Positions 10,150 through 18,320 of a DNA stretch of 56,918 nucleotides are shown one piece after another. The stretch is from Dietzia aerolata. Lineage in GTDB: Bacteria; Actinomycetota; Actinomycetes; Mycobacteriales; Mycobacteriaceae. Position numbers and translations under genes: made by a program. Every line of letters starts with the position of its first letter. Position 1 is the first letter of the stretch. The stretch covers positions 1-56,918 of the forward strand of contig NZ_JAALDM010000023.1 of the NCBI RefSeq assembly GCF_014144865.1. The letters are read 5' to 3'. A model generated the notes under the pieces. It saw nothing but the letters and a program-made list of their open reading frames with translations. It was not told the origin of the DNA and ran no database searches.

Positions 10150-10154
10150 GTAGG

Positions 10155-10186
10155 ACGCTATAGTCGAACTGTGAGACAGTATAGCG
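10155..10186. promoter_or_regulatory. Divergent leuC / IclR promoter-operator
   Basis: Two overlapping -10 hexamers: TATAGT (10159-10164, plus) lies 6 nt before the IclR GTG, and TAGCGT (minus, 10155-10160) lies 5 nt before the leader-peptide ATG. An inverted repeat CGCTATA (10156-10162) / TATAGCG (10180-10186) brackets an inner perfect palindrome ACTGT-GAG-ACAGT (10168-10180) that covers the IclR start codon. A regulator bound here would block both promoters, so autoregulation and leuCD control by the IclR protein are likely. Confidence 0.6.
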
Positions 10187-10872
10187 GGATCGGTGTCCTT
10201 GACAAAGCGATGACCGTGCTCCATGCGGTGGCCGAACAGCCCTGTGTTCTCTCCGATTTGTGCGAGCGCACCGGACTGCCCCGGGCGACCGCGCACCGGC
10301 TCGCAGTCGGCCTCGAGGTGCACCGCCTCCTGGCCCGGGACGAGTCGGGCGTGTGGACGCTGGGCCCCGGACTGGCCAAGCTCGCCGCCAATCTCCCGGA
10401 CCCGCTCGCCGAGGCCGCCTCGGCAGTCCTCCCCCGTCTCCGCGAGTCGACGGACGAGAGCGTCCAGGTGTACCGACGCGACGGCGACCGTCGCGTGTGC
10501 GTGGCCTCCGCCGAACCGCTGACCGGCCTGCGCGACACCGTTCCGGTCGGGGCCGTCCTGCCCATGACCCGCGGTTCCGGCGCGAAGGTCCTTGCCGCGT
10601 GGGCCGATGCGGCGACCCAGCGCGCGCTTCTCGCCGATGCGGTGTACACCGAGCGCCACCTCGCCGAGATCCGTCGGCGTGGGTGGGCGCAGTCGGTCGC
10701 CGAACGCGAGGCCGGCGTGGCGTCGATCTCGGCCCCTATCCGCGATGCGTCCGGCGCCGTCGTAGCGGCGATCTCCGTGTCCGGGCCGGTCGATCGCATC
10801 GGACGCCGCCCGGGAGTGCGCTGGGCCTCCGACCTGCTCGACGCGGCGGATGCGATCGGACAGCGCCTCTAG
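10171..10872 (+). CDS. IclR-family regulator, probable leucine-pathway regulator
   Basis: A 233-residue DNA-binding regulator. Residues about 6-65 form the winged helix-turn-helix ([34 protein letters not shown]) and the rest an IclR effector-binding domain ([54 protein letters not shown]). GTG 10171 is chosen because TATAGT lies 6 nt upstream (leaderless) and the family N-terminus starts here; an upstream in-frame GAT/ATG region at 10135 lies in the promoter. It is divergent from leuCD, the arrangement of Streptomyces NdgR, Corynebacterium LtbR and the mycobacterial orthologue, which control leuCD, so a role in branched-chain or sulfur amino-acid control is likely. Confidence 0.9.
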   Translation: MRQYSGIGVLDKAMTVLHAVAEQPCVLSDLCERTGLPRATAHRLAVGLEVHRLLARDESGVWTLGPGLAKLAANLPDPLAEAASAVLPRLRESTDESVQVYRRDGDRRVCVASAEPLTGLRDTVPVGAVLPMTRGSGAKVLAAWADAATQRALLADAVYTERHLAEIRRRGWAQSVAEREAGVASISAPIRDASGAVVAAISVSGPVDRIGRRPGVRWASDLLDAADAIGQRL

Positions 10873-10910
10873 CCCCGAACGTTTCCCGCCATCACCGAAC
10901 GAGCCGCGGA

Positions 10911-11840
10911 TCAGGCGGGGCGCCGCCCGGCGACTAGTCGATCGAGCGCCCAGGGCAAACTGCTCACGCTCGGCTGACGGACGGCGGCCACCAGATCCTC
11001 GTCGCGCGGATCCACCCTGACGACCTGGACTCCGGGCCCCCGCAGGTCCCGGTATGACACGGGTTCGGGGTGGGAGATGACGCCGAATCCCAGCGCTCGG
11101 ATCTCGGCGCCCAGGGGCGAGTCCGCGGCGAGTGTGGCGACGGGGGTGTCGGGGTAGGCGCCCGTTCCCACGACGACGACGAAGTCCTCCACACCCAGCC
11201 GCCGCTGTTTCTCGGCCCACGCCTCGAGGTCGTCCTCGGTGGACGCCGCGGCCGAAGCGGGATCGCGGCCGACCGTGTCTGCCATCAGGTTGAGATGGTC
11301 GCGCCAGCCGGGTCGACCCTCCGGGTCGACGATCACCGCCGCCAAACCTTCATAGGCGCGCAATTGCGACTCGGAGACATCAGCTGCGGCCATCGCGAAC
11401 GCCTCGGCCCCGAATGGCAGTAGCGACCGCAGGCTGGGCATCCCCGCCTCGTCCCATTCCGGCCCGGCGGGTGCGGGGTGCTGCCGCCACGGCCTCGGAC
11501 CAGTGCCATCAACCGCCCAGGCTGCGGTGGGCTCGAGCTCGAGTGCGAGCAGGACGTCGAGGTCAGCCGAGGACAGGGGCATGACCTGTTTCGCTGGCGC
11601 ATCCGGGGTGACAGTGCGGACCGGCTGGGGTGAGCCGGCTGATCCCGATGCGGACGCCTCGGCACCTGACGGCAATGCCGTCGCTGTCGTTGCCGAGGTC
11701 GCCGAGGTCGCCGTCGTCGTCACCGCCGGAGACTCAGGCGACTGACCTTCCGGCCCGTCGGCGCCCGCACACCCGGCCGCCAAGCCGATCGTGATCGCAC
11801 CGGCCAGGGCGAGGTGGAGCGGTGAACGTCGCGGAGTCAC
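10911..11840 (-). CDS. Lipoprotein, probable periplasmic-binding-protein fold
   Basis: A 309-residue exported lipoprotein: the N-terminus VTPRRSPLHLALAGAITIGL ends in a lipobox AAGC with Cys24. A Thr/Ser/Ala-rich linker follows (about residues 30-70). The remainder resembles FecB/TroA-type substrate-binding proteins of iron or siderophore ABC importers: LSSADLDVLLALELEPTAAW near the start of the domain, then SLRSLLPFGAEAFAMAAAD. No permease or ATPase gene is adjacent. The frame is open back into the tRNA-Glu gene; GTG 11840 is the first start giving a proper signal peptide. The ligand is unknown, and an orphan binding protein is also possible. Confidence 0.7.
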   Translation of the reverse strand: MTPRRSPLHLALAGAITIGLAAGCAGADGPEGQSPESPAVTTTATSATSATTATALPSGAEASASGSAGSPQPVRTVTPDAPAKQVMPLSSADLDVLLALELEPTAAWAVDGTGPRPWRQHPAPAGPEWDEAGMPSLRSLLPFGAEAFAMAAADVSESQLRAYEGLAAVIVDPEGRPGWRDHLNLMADTVGRDPASAAASTEDDLEAWAEKQRRLGVEDFVVVVGTGAYPDTPVATLAADSPLGAEIRALGFGVISHPEPVSYRDLRGPGVQVVRVDPRDEDLVAAVRQPSVSSLPWALDRLVAGRRPA

Positions 11841-11917
11841 GTCGGCGATCCTGCCACGCGGTGCAAATGCAGAATGTCCCGACTCGTTGTCGTGGACGAG
11901 CCGGGACATTTCCCTGG

Positions 11918-11990
11918 TACCCCCGATGGGATTCGAACCCACGCTACCGCCGTGAGAGGGCGGCGTCCTAGGCCGCTAGACGACGGGGGC
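11918..11990 (-). tRNA. tRNA-Glu (CTC), copy 1
   Basis: A 73-nt cloverleaf with acceptor arms GCCCCCG/CGGGGGT, anticodon stem CCGCC/GGCGG, anticodon CTC reading GAG, and T-loop TTCGAAT. It is identical over all 73 nt to the copy at 14481-14553 and lies in the same direction. A promoter precedes it on the minus strand (TTGTCA at 12028-12033, 18-nt spacer, TATAGT at 12004-12009). Confidence 0.96.
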
Positions 11991-12003
11991 TTAGTGCTCA
12001 ACA

Positions 12004-12033
12004 ACTATAAACAGAGCACTTTCCGAATGACAA
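12004..12033 (-). promoter_or_regulatory. Promoter of tRNA-Glu copy 1
   Basis: -35 TTGTCA and -10 TATAGT on the minus strand with an 18-nt spacer; the -10 ends 13 nt before the mature tRNA 5' end. Strong match to the vegetative consensus. Confidence 0.65.
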
Positions 12034-12051
12034 ACCGGCAGGCACATCCTC

Positions 12052-12095
12052 TTCACTTGGTGAAAGTATGCACTCAGTGCACTCTTCGCTATGCT
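12052..12095 (+). promoter_or_regulatory. TetR promoter with two palindromic operators
   Basis: Two perfect palindromes precede the tetR start: TTCAC-TTG-GTGAA (12052-12064) and TGCACT-C-AGTGCA (12069-12081), with centres 17 bp apart. A TATGCT -10 (12090-12095) lies 7 nt before ATG 12103, which fits a leaderless transcript. The second palindrome covers the -35 zone, as expected for an autorepressor. The protein that binds is inferred to be the adjacent TetR. Confidence 0.6.
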
Positions 12096-12102
12096 TTCCG
12101 TC

Positions 12103-12771
12103 ATGCCTTCCCCACCCGACGTCGATTCGCTCCGTGAACGCAAGAGGCGCGCAACCATGGCGGCCATCGAGGACGCCGCGACCTCCCTCGTACTCGAGCA
12201 CGGCTACGACGACGTGACCGTGGATCAGATCTGTGCCGTCGCGGAGATCTCCAAACGCACGTTCTTCAACTATGTCGCCTCCAAGGAGTCGGCCGTGACG
12301 GGATCGATTCCGGGAGATGTCACGGACGTCGATCGCGTCGAGTTCCTCGACCGCGCCGACCCCGACGTCCCGCGCGCGCTCCTGTCCCTCTTCCTCGCGA
12401 CCTTCGCCGCTGCCCGCGCCGGAGACGACACACAGACGACGATCCTGCTGCAGCGTCGCCGTGAGATCTTCGTCCAGCACCCGGACCTCGCCGTCACACG
12501 GATGACCGCATCGTCGCGGTTCCAACTCCGACTGGTGCACCTCATCACCGAGCTCTTCGAACTCCACCCCTCGCTCAGGCGACTGCCCCGAGTGCCCGCC
12601 GAGGCCGAGGCCCGCGCCTGCGTGGCACTGGTCGCCGCCTCCGGCAACCTCGGCCTGTCCACCTGGCTCACGAGGGAAGCCGCCACCCTCGACAGCCTCA
12701 TCGACGAGTGCCTCACCGCCCTCGATCAACTCGCGCGCCTCGTCACTGCACCTACAGGGAGTCTTCAATGA
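12103..12771 (+). CDS. TetR-family repressor of the adjacent efflux pump
   Basis: A 222-residue repressor. Residues about 10-60 form the TetR helix-turn-helix: RKRRATMAAIEDAATSLVLE, YDDVTVDQICAVAEISKRTF, FNYVASKE. The C-terminal region is a variable ligand-binding domain. ATG 12103 is preferred over ATG 12091 because the latter lies within the -10 hexamer. The stop overlaps the ATG of the DHA2 transporter (ATGA), so repressor and pump form one operon under the palindromes at 12052-12081. This is the classic arrangement for drug-inducible efflux. The inducer is unknown. Confidence 0.92.
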   Translation: MPSPPDVDSLRERKRRATMAAIEDAATSLVLEHGYDDVTVDQICAVAEISKRTFFNYVASKESAVTGSIPGDVTDVDRVEFLDRADPDVPRALLSLFLATFAAARAGDDTQTTILLQRRREIFVQHPDLAVTRMTASSRFQLRLVHLITELFELHPSLRRLPRVPAEAEARACVALVAASGNLGLSTWLTREAATLDSLIDECLTALDQLARLVTAPTGSLQ

Positions 12772-14354
12772 CCGACACCACCAGCCCCTCGACGCAGGAG
12801 CGGGCAGAACCCGACGCCACACCGGCCACTCCCCAGCACAATGTGCCGATGGTCTTCACCTCTCTGATGCTCGGGATGCTGATCGTCTCCCTGGGGCAGA
12901 TGATCTTCGCCACCGCACTTCCGACGATCGTCGCCGACCTCGGTGGCGTGGACCGCATGAGCTGGGTCATCACCGTCTATCTACTCACCATGACGATCGG
13001 CCTGCCGGTGTACGGCAAGCTCGGCGACCAGATCGGCCGCAAGCCGCTGTTCGTCGTCGCGATCCTGCTGTTCTCCGCCGGCTCGCTCCTCGGCGCACTG
13101 GCCTGGAGCATCGACGTGCTCATCGTGGCGCGGGCCGTGCAGGGCCTGGGCGGCGGCGGGCTCATGGTCTTGTCCCAGGCGATCGTCGCGGACGTGGTGC
13201 CGGCCCGCCAGCGCGGCCGATATATGGGGATCATGGGCGCCGTCTTCGGCCTGTCCTCCGTGCTCGGTCCGCTCCTGGGCGGCTTCTTCACGGAGGGACC
13301 CGGCTGGCGCTGGGCGCTGTGGTTCAACCTGCCCATCTGCTTCATCGCGTTGATCGTGTCCGTGATCTATCTGCACCTGCCCCGGCGCGGTGCCGGCCGA
13401 CAGACGGACTGGGTCGGCACGATTCTCATGGCCACGGGGACCACGGCGCTCATCCTCGTCTCGTCCTGGGGTGGCCACCGGTTCGAATGGACCGATCCGG
13501 TCATCCTCGGACTGGGCGTGCTCTTCCTCGTCAGCGCGATCGCGTTCGTGCTCGTCGAGCTGCGCACCTCGGATCCGTTGATCCCCATGACCCTGTTCCG
13601 CGAGCGGAACTACACGCTGACCACCGCGGCGGGCCTGATCATCGGTGTGGCGATGTTCGGATGCCTCGCGTACATGCCCACCTATATCCAGATGGTCCAC
13701 GGCCTCAGTCCCACCGCGGCCGGCCTCATGATGACCCCGATGATGGTCGGCATGATGGGCACCTCCATCGTCGTGGGCAACATCGTCAGCCGCACCGGCC
13801 GGTACAAGTGGTACCCGGTGGCCGGCACGGTGGTCATGGCCGTCGGACTGTGGCTGATCGGCTCACTCCACTCCGGCGACAGCCTCGTGCACCTCGGGGT
13901 CGTCCTGTTCGTGTTCGGTTTCGGGCTGGGCCTGTGCATGCAGCTGCTGGTCCTCATCGTGCAGAACTCGTTCCCGATCGCCATCGTCGGCACCGCCACC
14001 GCATCCAACAACTTCTTCCGCCAGATCGGCGGAACCCTGGGTTCGGCTGTCGTCGGGACGGTCTTCGTCAGTCGACTCGCCGACCTCCTGGGGGAACGTA
14101 TCCCTGTCGCCGCCCAGACCATGGGTCCCGAGGGCGCCGAGGCCGCTGCGGGCTTCGCCGACGGGTCCGGCGCCGCCAACTCGATGAGCCCGGAAATCCT
14201 CGCCGGGCTTCCCGGGCCGCTGCACGACGCGATCGTCAGCGCGTACAACGACGCCCTGGTGCCCATCTACCACGTCGTGGTGCCGCTCCTCGTGGTCGCG
14301 ACCGTCATGCTGATGTTCATTCGCGAGGACAAGCTCAAAGAGACCATCGACTGA
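12768..14354 (+). CDS. DHA2-family (EmrB/QacA-type) MFS multidrug exporter
   Basis: A 528-residue proton-driven exporter predicted to have 14 membrane helices. Seen: the first helix with SLGQMIFATALPTIVADLGG (motif D1-like), the helix 2-3 loop GKLGDQIGRKPLFVVAILLF (motif A), ARAVQGLGGGGLMVLSQAIV (motif B), and GAVFGLSSVLGPLLGGFFTE (motif C of exporters). The start overlaps the tetR stop; GGGAG lies 6 nt upstream. Together with tetR it forms a drug-response cassette lying between two identical tRNA-Glu genes. The substrate cannot be told from sequence. Confidence 0.93.
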   Translation: MTDTTSPSTQERAEPDATPATPQHNVPMVFTSLMLGMLIVSLGQMIFATALPTIVADLGGVDRMSWVITVYLLTMTIGLPVYGKLGDQIGRKPLFVVAILLFSAGSLLGALAWSIDVLIVARAVQGLGGGGLMVLSQAIVADVVPARQRGRYMGIMGAVFGLSSVLGPLLGGFFTEGPGWRWALWFNLPICFIALIVSVIYLHLPRRGAGRQTDWVGTILMATGTTALILVSSWGGHRFEWTDPVILGLGVLFLVSAIAFVLVELRTSDPLIPMTLFRERNYTLTTAAGLIIGVAMFGCLAYMPTYIQMVHGLSPTAAGLMMTPMMVGMMGTSIVVGNIVSRTGRYKWYPVAGTVVMAVGLWLIGSLHSGDSLVHLGVVLFVFGFGLGLCMQLLVLIVQNSFPIAIVGTATASNNFFRQIGGTLGSAVVGTVFVSRLADLLGERIPVAAQTMGPEGAEAAAGFADGSGAANSMSPEILAGLPGPLHDAIVSAYNDALVPIYHVVVPLLVVATVMLMFIREDKLKETID

Positions 14355-14441
14355 TCGCGGGCTCCCGGGGGTCGCGCACCGACCTCCGGGGGTCTTGTAT
14401 AGGTATCGGGCACGACGGGACTCCCGGCACCCGAACGCAAA

Positions 14442-14472
14442 CGACGCCCGGAGCAAAATGCTCCGGGCGTCG
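14442..14472. terminator. Bidirectional 14-bp hairpin terminator
   Basis: A perfect 14-bp inverted repeat, CGACGCCCGGAGCA with its complement, and a 3-nt AAA loop. It lies 9 nt beyond the 3' end of tRNA-Glu copy 2 (minus strand) and 88 nt after the MFS stop (plus strand). On the minus strand TTTGCGTT follows, on the plus strand ATATTGT. It probably serves both convergent units. Confidence 0.75.
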
Positions 14473-14480
14473 ATATTGTG

Positions 14481-14553
14481 TACCCCCGATGGGATTCGAA
14501 CCCACGCTACCGCCGTGAGAGGGCGGCGTCCTAGGCCGCTAGACGACGGGGGC
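14481..14553 (-). tRNA. tRNA-Glu (CTC), copy 2
   Basis: A 73-nt tRNA identical in every base to the copy at 11918-11990 and in the same orientation; anticodon CTC. It lies downstream of gltX and tRNA-Gln on the minus strand. No promoter like that of copy 1 was seen directly upstream; two small hairpins separate it from tRNA-Gln. Confidence 0.96.
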
Positions 14554-14560
14554 CTGGACA

Positions 14561-14608
14561 CGGATTCGCGGAGAATCCGCTCGCGTGAACACTCGCGCGG
14601 AGTGTTCA
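14561..14608. repeat. Two tandem hairpins between tRNA-Glu and tRNA-Gln
   Basis: Hairpin 1 is CGGATTC-GCGGA-GAATCCG (14561-14579). Hairpin 2 is TGAACACT / AGTGTTCA with a 7-nt loop (14586-14608). They lie directly after the tRNA-Gln 3' end on the minus strand. They may be a tRNA-Gln terminator or RNase processing sites for a Gln-Glu precursor. Confidence 0.5.
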
Positions 14609-14609
14609 G

Positions 14610-14681
14610 CTGGCCTACCAGGACTCGAACCTAGAACGACTGAACCAGAATCAGCTGTGTTGCCAATTACACCATAGGCCA
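14610..14681 (-). tRNA. tRNA-Gln (CTG)
   Basis: A 72-nt cloverleaf: acceptor TGGCCTA/TAGGCCA, anticodon stem GCTGA/TCAGT, loop TTCTGGT giving anticodon CTG, T-stem CTAGG/CCTGG with loop TTCGAGT. It lies just downstream of gltX. With no GlnRS gene in the window and gatCAB present, it is probably charged first with glutamate and then amidated. Confidence 0.94.
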
Positions 14682-14685
14682 CTGT

Positions 14686-14747
14686 TATTCACTTCTTCGC
14701 CGCTTTTTGGCGACGTCGAAGAGATTACAAAACTTCGAGAGTGAATA
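14686..14747. repeat. Nested inverted repeat between gltX and tRNA-Gln
   Basis: Outer arms TATTCACT (14686-14693) / AGTGAATA (14740-14747), inner arms TCTTCG (14694-14699) / CGAAGA (14717-14722), with a further small GCC/GGC pair around a T5 loop. It begins 13 nt after the gltX stop on the minus strand. It could be a gltX terminator, or a structured leader of the tRNA precursor. Confidence 0.45.
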
Positions 14748-14760
14748 GCAAATCGCCTGA

Positions 14761-16245
14761 TCAGTCCGCGATCGGCGCCGCCTTCAGACGCGCGATGGTG
14801 GCCTCCCGGCCGAGCAGCTCGAGGGACTCGAACAGCGGTGGCGAAATGTGCGAACCGGTCACGGCGACGCGCACCGGGCCGTAGGCCTTACGCGGCTTGA
14901 TGCCCAGATCCTCCACCAGCGCGCCGGACAGTGCGGCCTCGATCGACGCGGTGGTCCACTCCGTGAGCGCCTCCAGCGCGGCGACTGCCGCGTCCACGAC
15001 CTCACGGGCCTCCGCCTTGAGGTTCTTGGCCGCGGACTGCGGATCGACGGTGAACTCGTCCTCGTCGACGACGAGGAATCGAATCAGTTTCCAGGCGTCG
15101 GACAGGACCACGATGCGCGTATGGAGCAGCTCTGCCACGATCGCCCAACGGTCGCCGTCCAGGCTCTCCGGGAATGTCAGTCCGTCCTCGGAGGGATGCT
15201 CGACGAGGAACTCCCGCAGCCTGCGTGCGAACTCCTCCGGAGGCAACAGCCGGATGTGCTCGGCGTTGATCGCGTCGGCCTTCTTCTGGTCGAACCGTGC
15301 CGGGTTGGCATTGACCTGACGCACGTCGAACGCGTCGACCATCTCCGACAGGGAGAACACGTCGCGGTCCTCAGACAGGCCCCAGCCCAGCAGCGCGAGG
15401 TAGTTGAGGAGCCCCTCGGGCACCATCCCGCGCTCGCGGTGCAGGAACAGGTCCGACTGCGGATCGCGCTTGGACAGTTTCTTGTTGCCGTCGCCCATGA
15501 CGAACGGCAGGTGCCCGAACTCGGGGACGGCATCGGCGACACCGATGCGCTGGAGAGCCCGGTACAGGGCGATCTGGCGGGGGGTGGAGCTGAGCAGGTC
15601 CTCGCCCCGAAGAACGTGGGTGATCTTCATCAGCGCGTCATCAACCGGATTGACGAGCGTGTACAGCGGGATCCCGTTACCGCGGGTCAGGGCGAAGTCG
15701 GGAACGGTGCCGGCCTTGAACACCGTCTCGCCGCGGACGAGGTCGTCCCACGACAGGTCCTCGTCCGGCATCCGGAGGCGGATCACGGCGCCACGACCCT
15801 CGTCTCGGTAGGCCTGCTTCTGCTCCTCGGTGAGATCGCGGTCGAAGCCGTCGTACCCGAGCTTGGGGTCCCGCCCGGCCGCGACGTGGCGGGCCTCGAC
15901 CTCCTCAGCCGTGGAGAACGACTCGTAGGCCTCACCCGCCTCGACGAGCTGCCGGACGACGTCGAGATGGAGGTCGCGTCGCTCGGACTGGCGGTAGGGG
16001 GCGTACGGGCCCCCGACCTCGGGGCCCTCGTCCCAGTCCAGTCCCAACCAGCGCAAGGCATCGAGAAGCGCGGTGTAGGACTCCTCGGAGTCGCGGGCGG
16101 CGTCGGTGTCCTCGATCCGGAAGACGAACGTCCCACCCGTGTGCCGGGCATGAGCCCAGTTGAACAGGGCGGTGCGGACGAGGCCCACATGCGGGGTTCC
16201 CGTGGGGGACGGACAAAAGCGGACGCGAACGTTCGAGGCGGTCAT
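14761..16245 (-). CDS. gltX: Glutamyl-tRNA synthetase (probably non-discriminating)
   Basis: GluRS charges tRNA-Glu with glutamate and, in organisms using GatCAB, also tRNA-Gln. The 494-residue class I enzyme has [19 protein letters not shown] (HIGH-type motif), [24 protein letters not shown] and the KMSKR variant [13 protein letters not shown] 16245 is chosen: TAGGAT (16253-16258, minus strand) lies 7 nt upstream, giving a leaderless start; the nearby ATG 16254 falls in that hexamer. It is directly upstream of tRNA-Gln and tRNA-Glu. Dual specificity is inferred from the context of gatCAB, not from a residue I can verify. Confidence 0.97.
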   Translation of the reverse strand: MTASNVRVRFCPSPTGTPHVGLVRTALFNWAHARHTGGTFVFRIEDTDAARDSEESYTALLDALRWLGLDWDEGPEVGGPYAPYRQSERRDLHLDVVRQLVEAGEAYESFSTAEEVEARHVAAGRDPKLGYDGFDRDLTEEQKQAYRDEGRGAVIRLRMPDEDLSWDDLVRGETVFKAGTVPDFALTRGNGIPLYTLVNPVDDALMKITHVLRGEDLLSSTPRQIALYRALQRIGVADAVPEFGHLPFVMGDGNKKLSKRDPQSDLFLHRERGMVPEGLLNYLALLGWGLSEDRDVFSLSEMVDAFDVRQVNANPARFDQKKADAINAEHIRLLPPEEFARRLREFLVEHPSEDGLTFPESLDGDRWAIVAELLHTRIVVLSDAWKLIRFLVVDEDEFTVDPQSAAKNLKAEAREVVDAAVAALEALTEWTTASIEAALSGALVEDLGIKPRKAYGPVRVAVTGSHISPPLFESLELLGREATIARLKAAPIAD

Positions 16246-16252
16246 ACCGAAC

Positions 16253-16258
16253 ATCCTA
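16253..16258 (-). promoter_or_regulatory. -10 of leaderless gltX
   Basis: TAGGAT on the minus strand, 7 nt before ATG 16245; no Shine-Dalgarno is present upstream of this ATG. This is the recurring leaderless arrangement of the window. Confidence 0.55.
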
Positions 16259-16371
16259 GTGACGATCCCGGCTCGCACCCCCGGGGAGGACCGGCCTAGG
16301 ATCGACCGGGTACTCGTGGACGCCGTCAGCGCGTGGAACCACGGGGTTCGGGGAGCAGAGGGAGGCGGGCC

Positions 16372-17502
16372 GTGGCGTCAGGGCAACACCCCGACGTCGG
16401 TCGCCCCGTCACCGCGCCGGACTTCCTGCTCTCGCGCCCGACCGGGTCACTGCGCACCCAGGGTGCCCTGCGGACGTTCACCGACCCGGGCGATGCGGCC
16501 CTCGCCCTGCGTGACGGTTCCTGCGGGCTGGTCGTCGGTGCCATCGGGTTCGAGCCGGATGCCCCCGCCGCGCTCATGGAACCGGAATTGGTCGTCCGCA
16601 CCGACGGGCCTCTGGAACCCCCGGCCTATTTCCGTGGGATCCGCAGCGAGGCCCGCGTGGCCGAGGAGATCCCGATCCCGGCCGTGCACCGCGCCCGAGT
16701 GTCGAGCGCGATCTCCGGGATCAAAGCGGGGAGCGTGGGCAAGGTCGTGCTGGCTCGGGCCGTCCGGCTGGTCGCCGACCGGCCGCTCGATCCGCACGCG
16801 GTGTGTGCCTCCCTCATCGACTCGAGCCCGGCCGCCGACGGGTTCCTGGTCGACCTCTCCCCCGCCGGCGACGCCTACGCCGGGCGGGTGCTCGTGGGGT
16901 CGAGTCCGGAACTGCTGGTGCGGCGCCGCGGCGACCAGGTCGAATGCCACCCACTGGCCGGATCAGCCCCCCGAGATGCCGATCCCGCCACCGATCAGGC
17001 CTCGGCGCGGGCGCTGCGGGACTCGGGCAAGGACGCGTTCGAGCACGCGTTTGTCGTGGACTCGATCGCGCACGCGCTCGCCCCGTTGTGCACCGATCTC
17101 GAGATCCCCGAGCGCCCCTCGCTGACCTCGACACGGGAGATGTGGCATCTCGGCACACGCATCAGGGGCCGTATCTCAGACCCCCGGACCACCGCCCTGG
17201 ACCTCGCACTCGCCGTCCATCCCACGCCGGCGGTGTGCGGGACGCCGACGGACGAAGCGCGGCGACTCATCGCCGGCATCGAAGGTCCCCGCGGTTTCTA
17301 CGCCGGCGCCATCGGCTGGTCCGACGCGGACGGGGACGGCGACTGGATGGTGTCGATCCGGTGCGCCGAAATCGACGCCGACCGCCGCGGCGCCATTGCC
17401 TGGGCCGGCGGCGGGATCGTGGCCGACTCCGACCCCGACGCCGAGGTCGCCGAAACCGGTGCCAAACTGCGCACCGTGCTCAGGGCGTTCAACGCCTCGT
17501 GA
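16372..17502 (+). CDS. Isochorismate synthase
   Basis: Converts chorismate to isochorismate, the entry to menaquinone or catecholate siderophores. At 376 residues it has the length of the EntC/DhbC/MenF-type chorismate-binding fold. Motifs in order: [13 protein letters not shown] (lysine that activates water), [11 protein letters not shown] and [54 protein letters not shown] and [15 protein letters not shown] 16372 is selected because GGGAGG lies 6 nt upstream. It diverges from gltX and converges on fahA. Which end product it serves is not clear from this window; menaquinone is the safer guess because no siderophore synthetase is present. Confidence 0.92.
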   Translation: MASGQHPDVGRPVTAPDFLLSRPTGSLRTQGALRTFTDPGDAALALRDGSCGLVVGAIGFEPDAPAALMEPELVVRTDGPLEPPAYFRGIRSEARVAEEIPIPAVHRARVSSAISGIKAGSVGKVVLARAVRLVADRPLDPHAVCASLIDSSPAADGFLVDLSPAGDAYAGRVLVGSSPELLVRRRGDQVECHPLAGSAPRDADPATDQASARALRDSGKDAFEHAFVVDSIAHALAPLCTDLEIPERPSLTSTREMWHLGTRIRGRISDPRTTALDLALAVHPTPAVCGTPTDEARRLIAGIEGPRGFYAGAIGWSDADGDGDWMVSIRCAEIDADRRGAIAWAGGGIVADSDPDAEVAETGAKLRTVLRAFNAS

Positions 17503-17512
17503 CCGGCACCGC

Positions 17513-18307
17513 CTAGCGGTCGACGACGGGGTTGCTCAGTGAGCCGATCCCCTCGATCTCCACGGTGACCCGGTCGCCCGGAAGCATCGGGCCCACGCCC
17601 GCGGGCGTGCCGGTGAGGACCACATCGCCCGGGAGCAGGGTCATGACACGGCTGACATACTCGACGATCTCGCCGACTGTGTGCATGAACTGCGACGTGT
17701 TGCCGTCCTGCTTGAGCTCCGCATCCCCGCCGTCCTTGGTGAGGGTGGTGCGCACATCCAGGCCGTTGGGATCGAGGTCGGTGACGATCCACGGACCGAG
17801 CGGACAGAACGTGTCGTAGCCCTTGCCGCGCGTCCACTGGCCGTCCGCCAGCTGCTGGTCGCGTGCGGTCACATCGTTCGCGCAGGTGTAGCCGAGGATA
17901 ACCTCGTGGGCGCGAGCGGCGGCGACGTCACGGCACGGCTGGCCGATCACCACGGCCAGCTCACCCTCGTAATCGACCCGCTCCGAACTCGGCGGGTACG
18001 CGATCGCGGCCTCGGGGCCGATGACCGAGGTGTTGGGCTTGAGGAAGATCAACGGCTCCGCCGGGGCTTCGCCGCCCATCTCGGCGGCGTGCTCGGCGTA
18101 GTTCTTGCCGACGCACACCACCTTGGAGGCGAGGATCGGGGCGAGAAGACGGACGTCGGCGAGCGGCCACTCGCGGCCGGTGAACTCGGGGGTGCCGAAG
18201 GGGTGCTCGGAGATCTCCGCGCACGTCAACGACGACGGATCGGACACATCCCCGCGGACCTCAACGAAGGCGAACCCCTGCGGGTGGGCAATTCGGGCGA
18301 GACGCAT
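17513..18307 (-). CDS. Fumarylacetoacetate hydrolase-family protein
   Basis: A 264-residue FAH-superfamily enzyme (2-hydroxyhepta-2,4-diene-1,7-dioate isomerase, acylpyruvase or oxaloacetate decarboxylase type). Seen: SKVVCVGKNYAEHAAEMGG, PLIFLKPNTSVIGP, the metal-binding YEGELAVVIG, GYTCANDVTARDQQ and LPGDVVLTGTPAGVGP. An orthologue occupies the same place near gltX in mycobacteria. ATG 18307 fits the family start; TAGGAT (18315-18320) lies 7 nt upstream and contains the stop codon of the exonuclease gene, so a leaderless promoter is likely. The exact substrate cannot be assigned. Confidence 0.9.
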   Translation of the reverse strand: MRLARIAHPQGFAFVEVRGDVSDPSSLTCAEISEHPFGTPEFTGREWPLADVRLLAPILASKVVCVGKNYAEHAAEMGGEAPAEPLIFLKPNTSVIGPEAAIAYPPSSERVDYEGELAVVIGQPCRDVAAARAHEVILGYTCANDVTARDQQLADGQWTRGKGYDTFCPLGPWIVTDLDPNGLDVRTTLTKDGGDAELKQDGNTSQFMHTVGEIVEYVSRVMTLLPGDVVLTGTPAGVGPMLPGDRVTVEIEGIGSLSNPVVDR

Positions 18308-18314
18308 ACCCGCG

Positions 18315-18320
18315 ATCCTA
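18315..18320 (-). promoter_or_regulatory. Putative -10 of leaderless FAH gene, fused to upstream stop codon
   Basis: TAGGAT on the minus strand, 7 nt before ATG 18307; TAG is the stop codon of the exonuclease gene. Same arrangement and same 10-nt gap as gpsA/ddl and pfkA/gatB. Confidence 0.5.

Noticed and set aside
10911-11942. Lipoprotein start at 11942
   Set aside because: The first part of that frame is the tRNA-Glu gene; GTG 11840 gives a proper signal peptide.
14442-14472. Member of a dispersed repeat family
   Set aside because: I found no second copy in the window; position after the tRNA and transporter genes fits a terminator better.
16372-17502. Siderophore gene cluster around isochorismate synthase
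   Set aside because: No NRPS, isochorismatase or adenylating enzyme is adjacent; the FecB-like lipoprotein is 4.5 kb away across unrelated genes.
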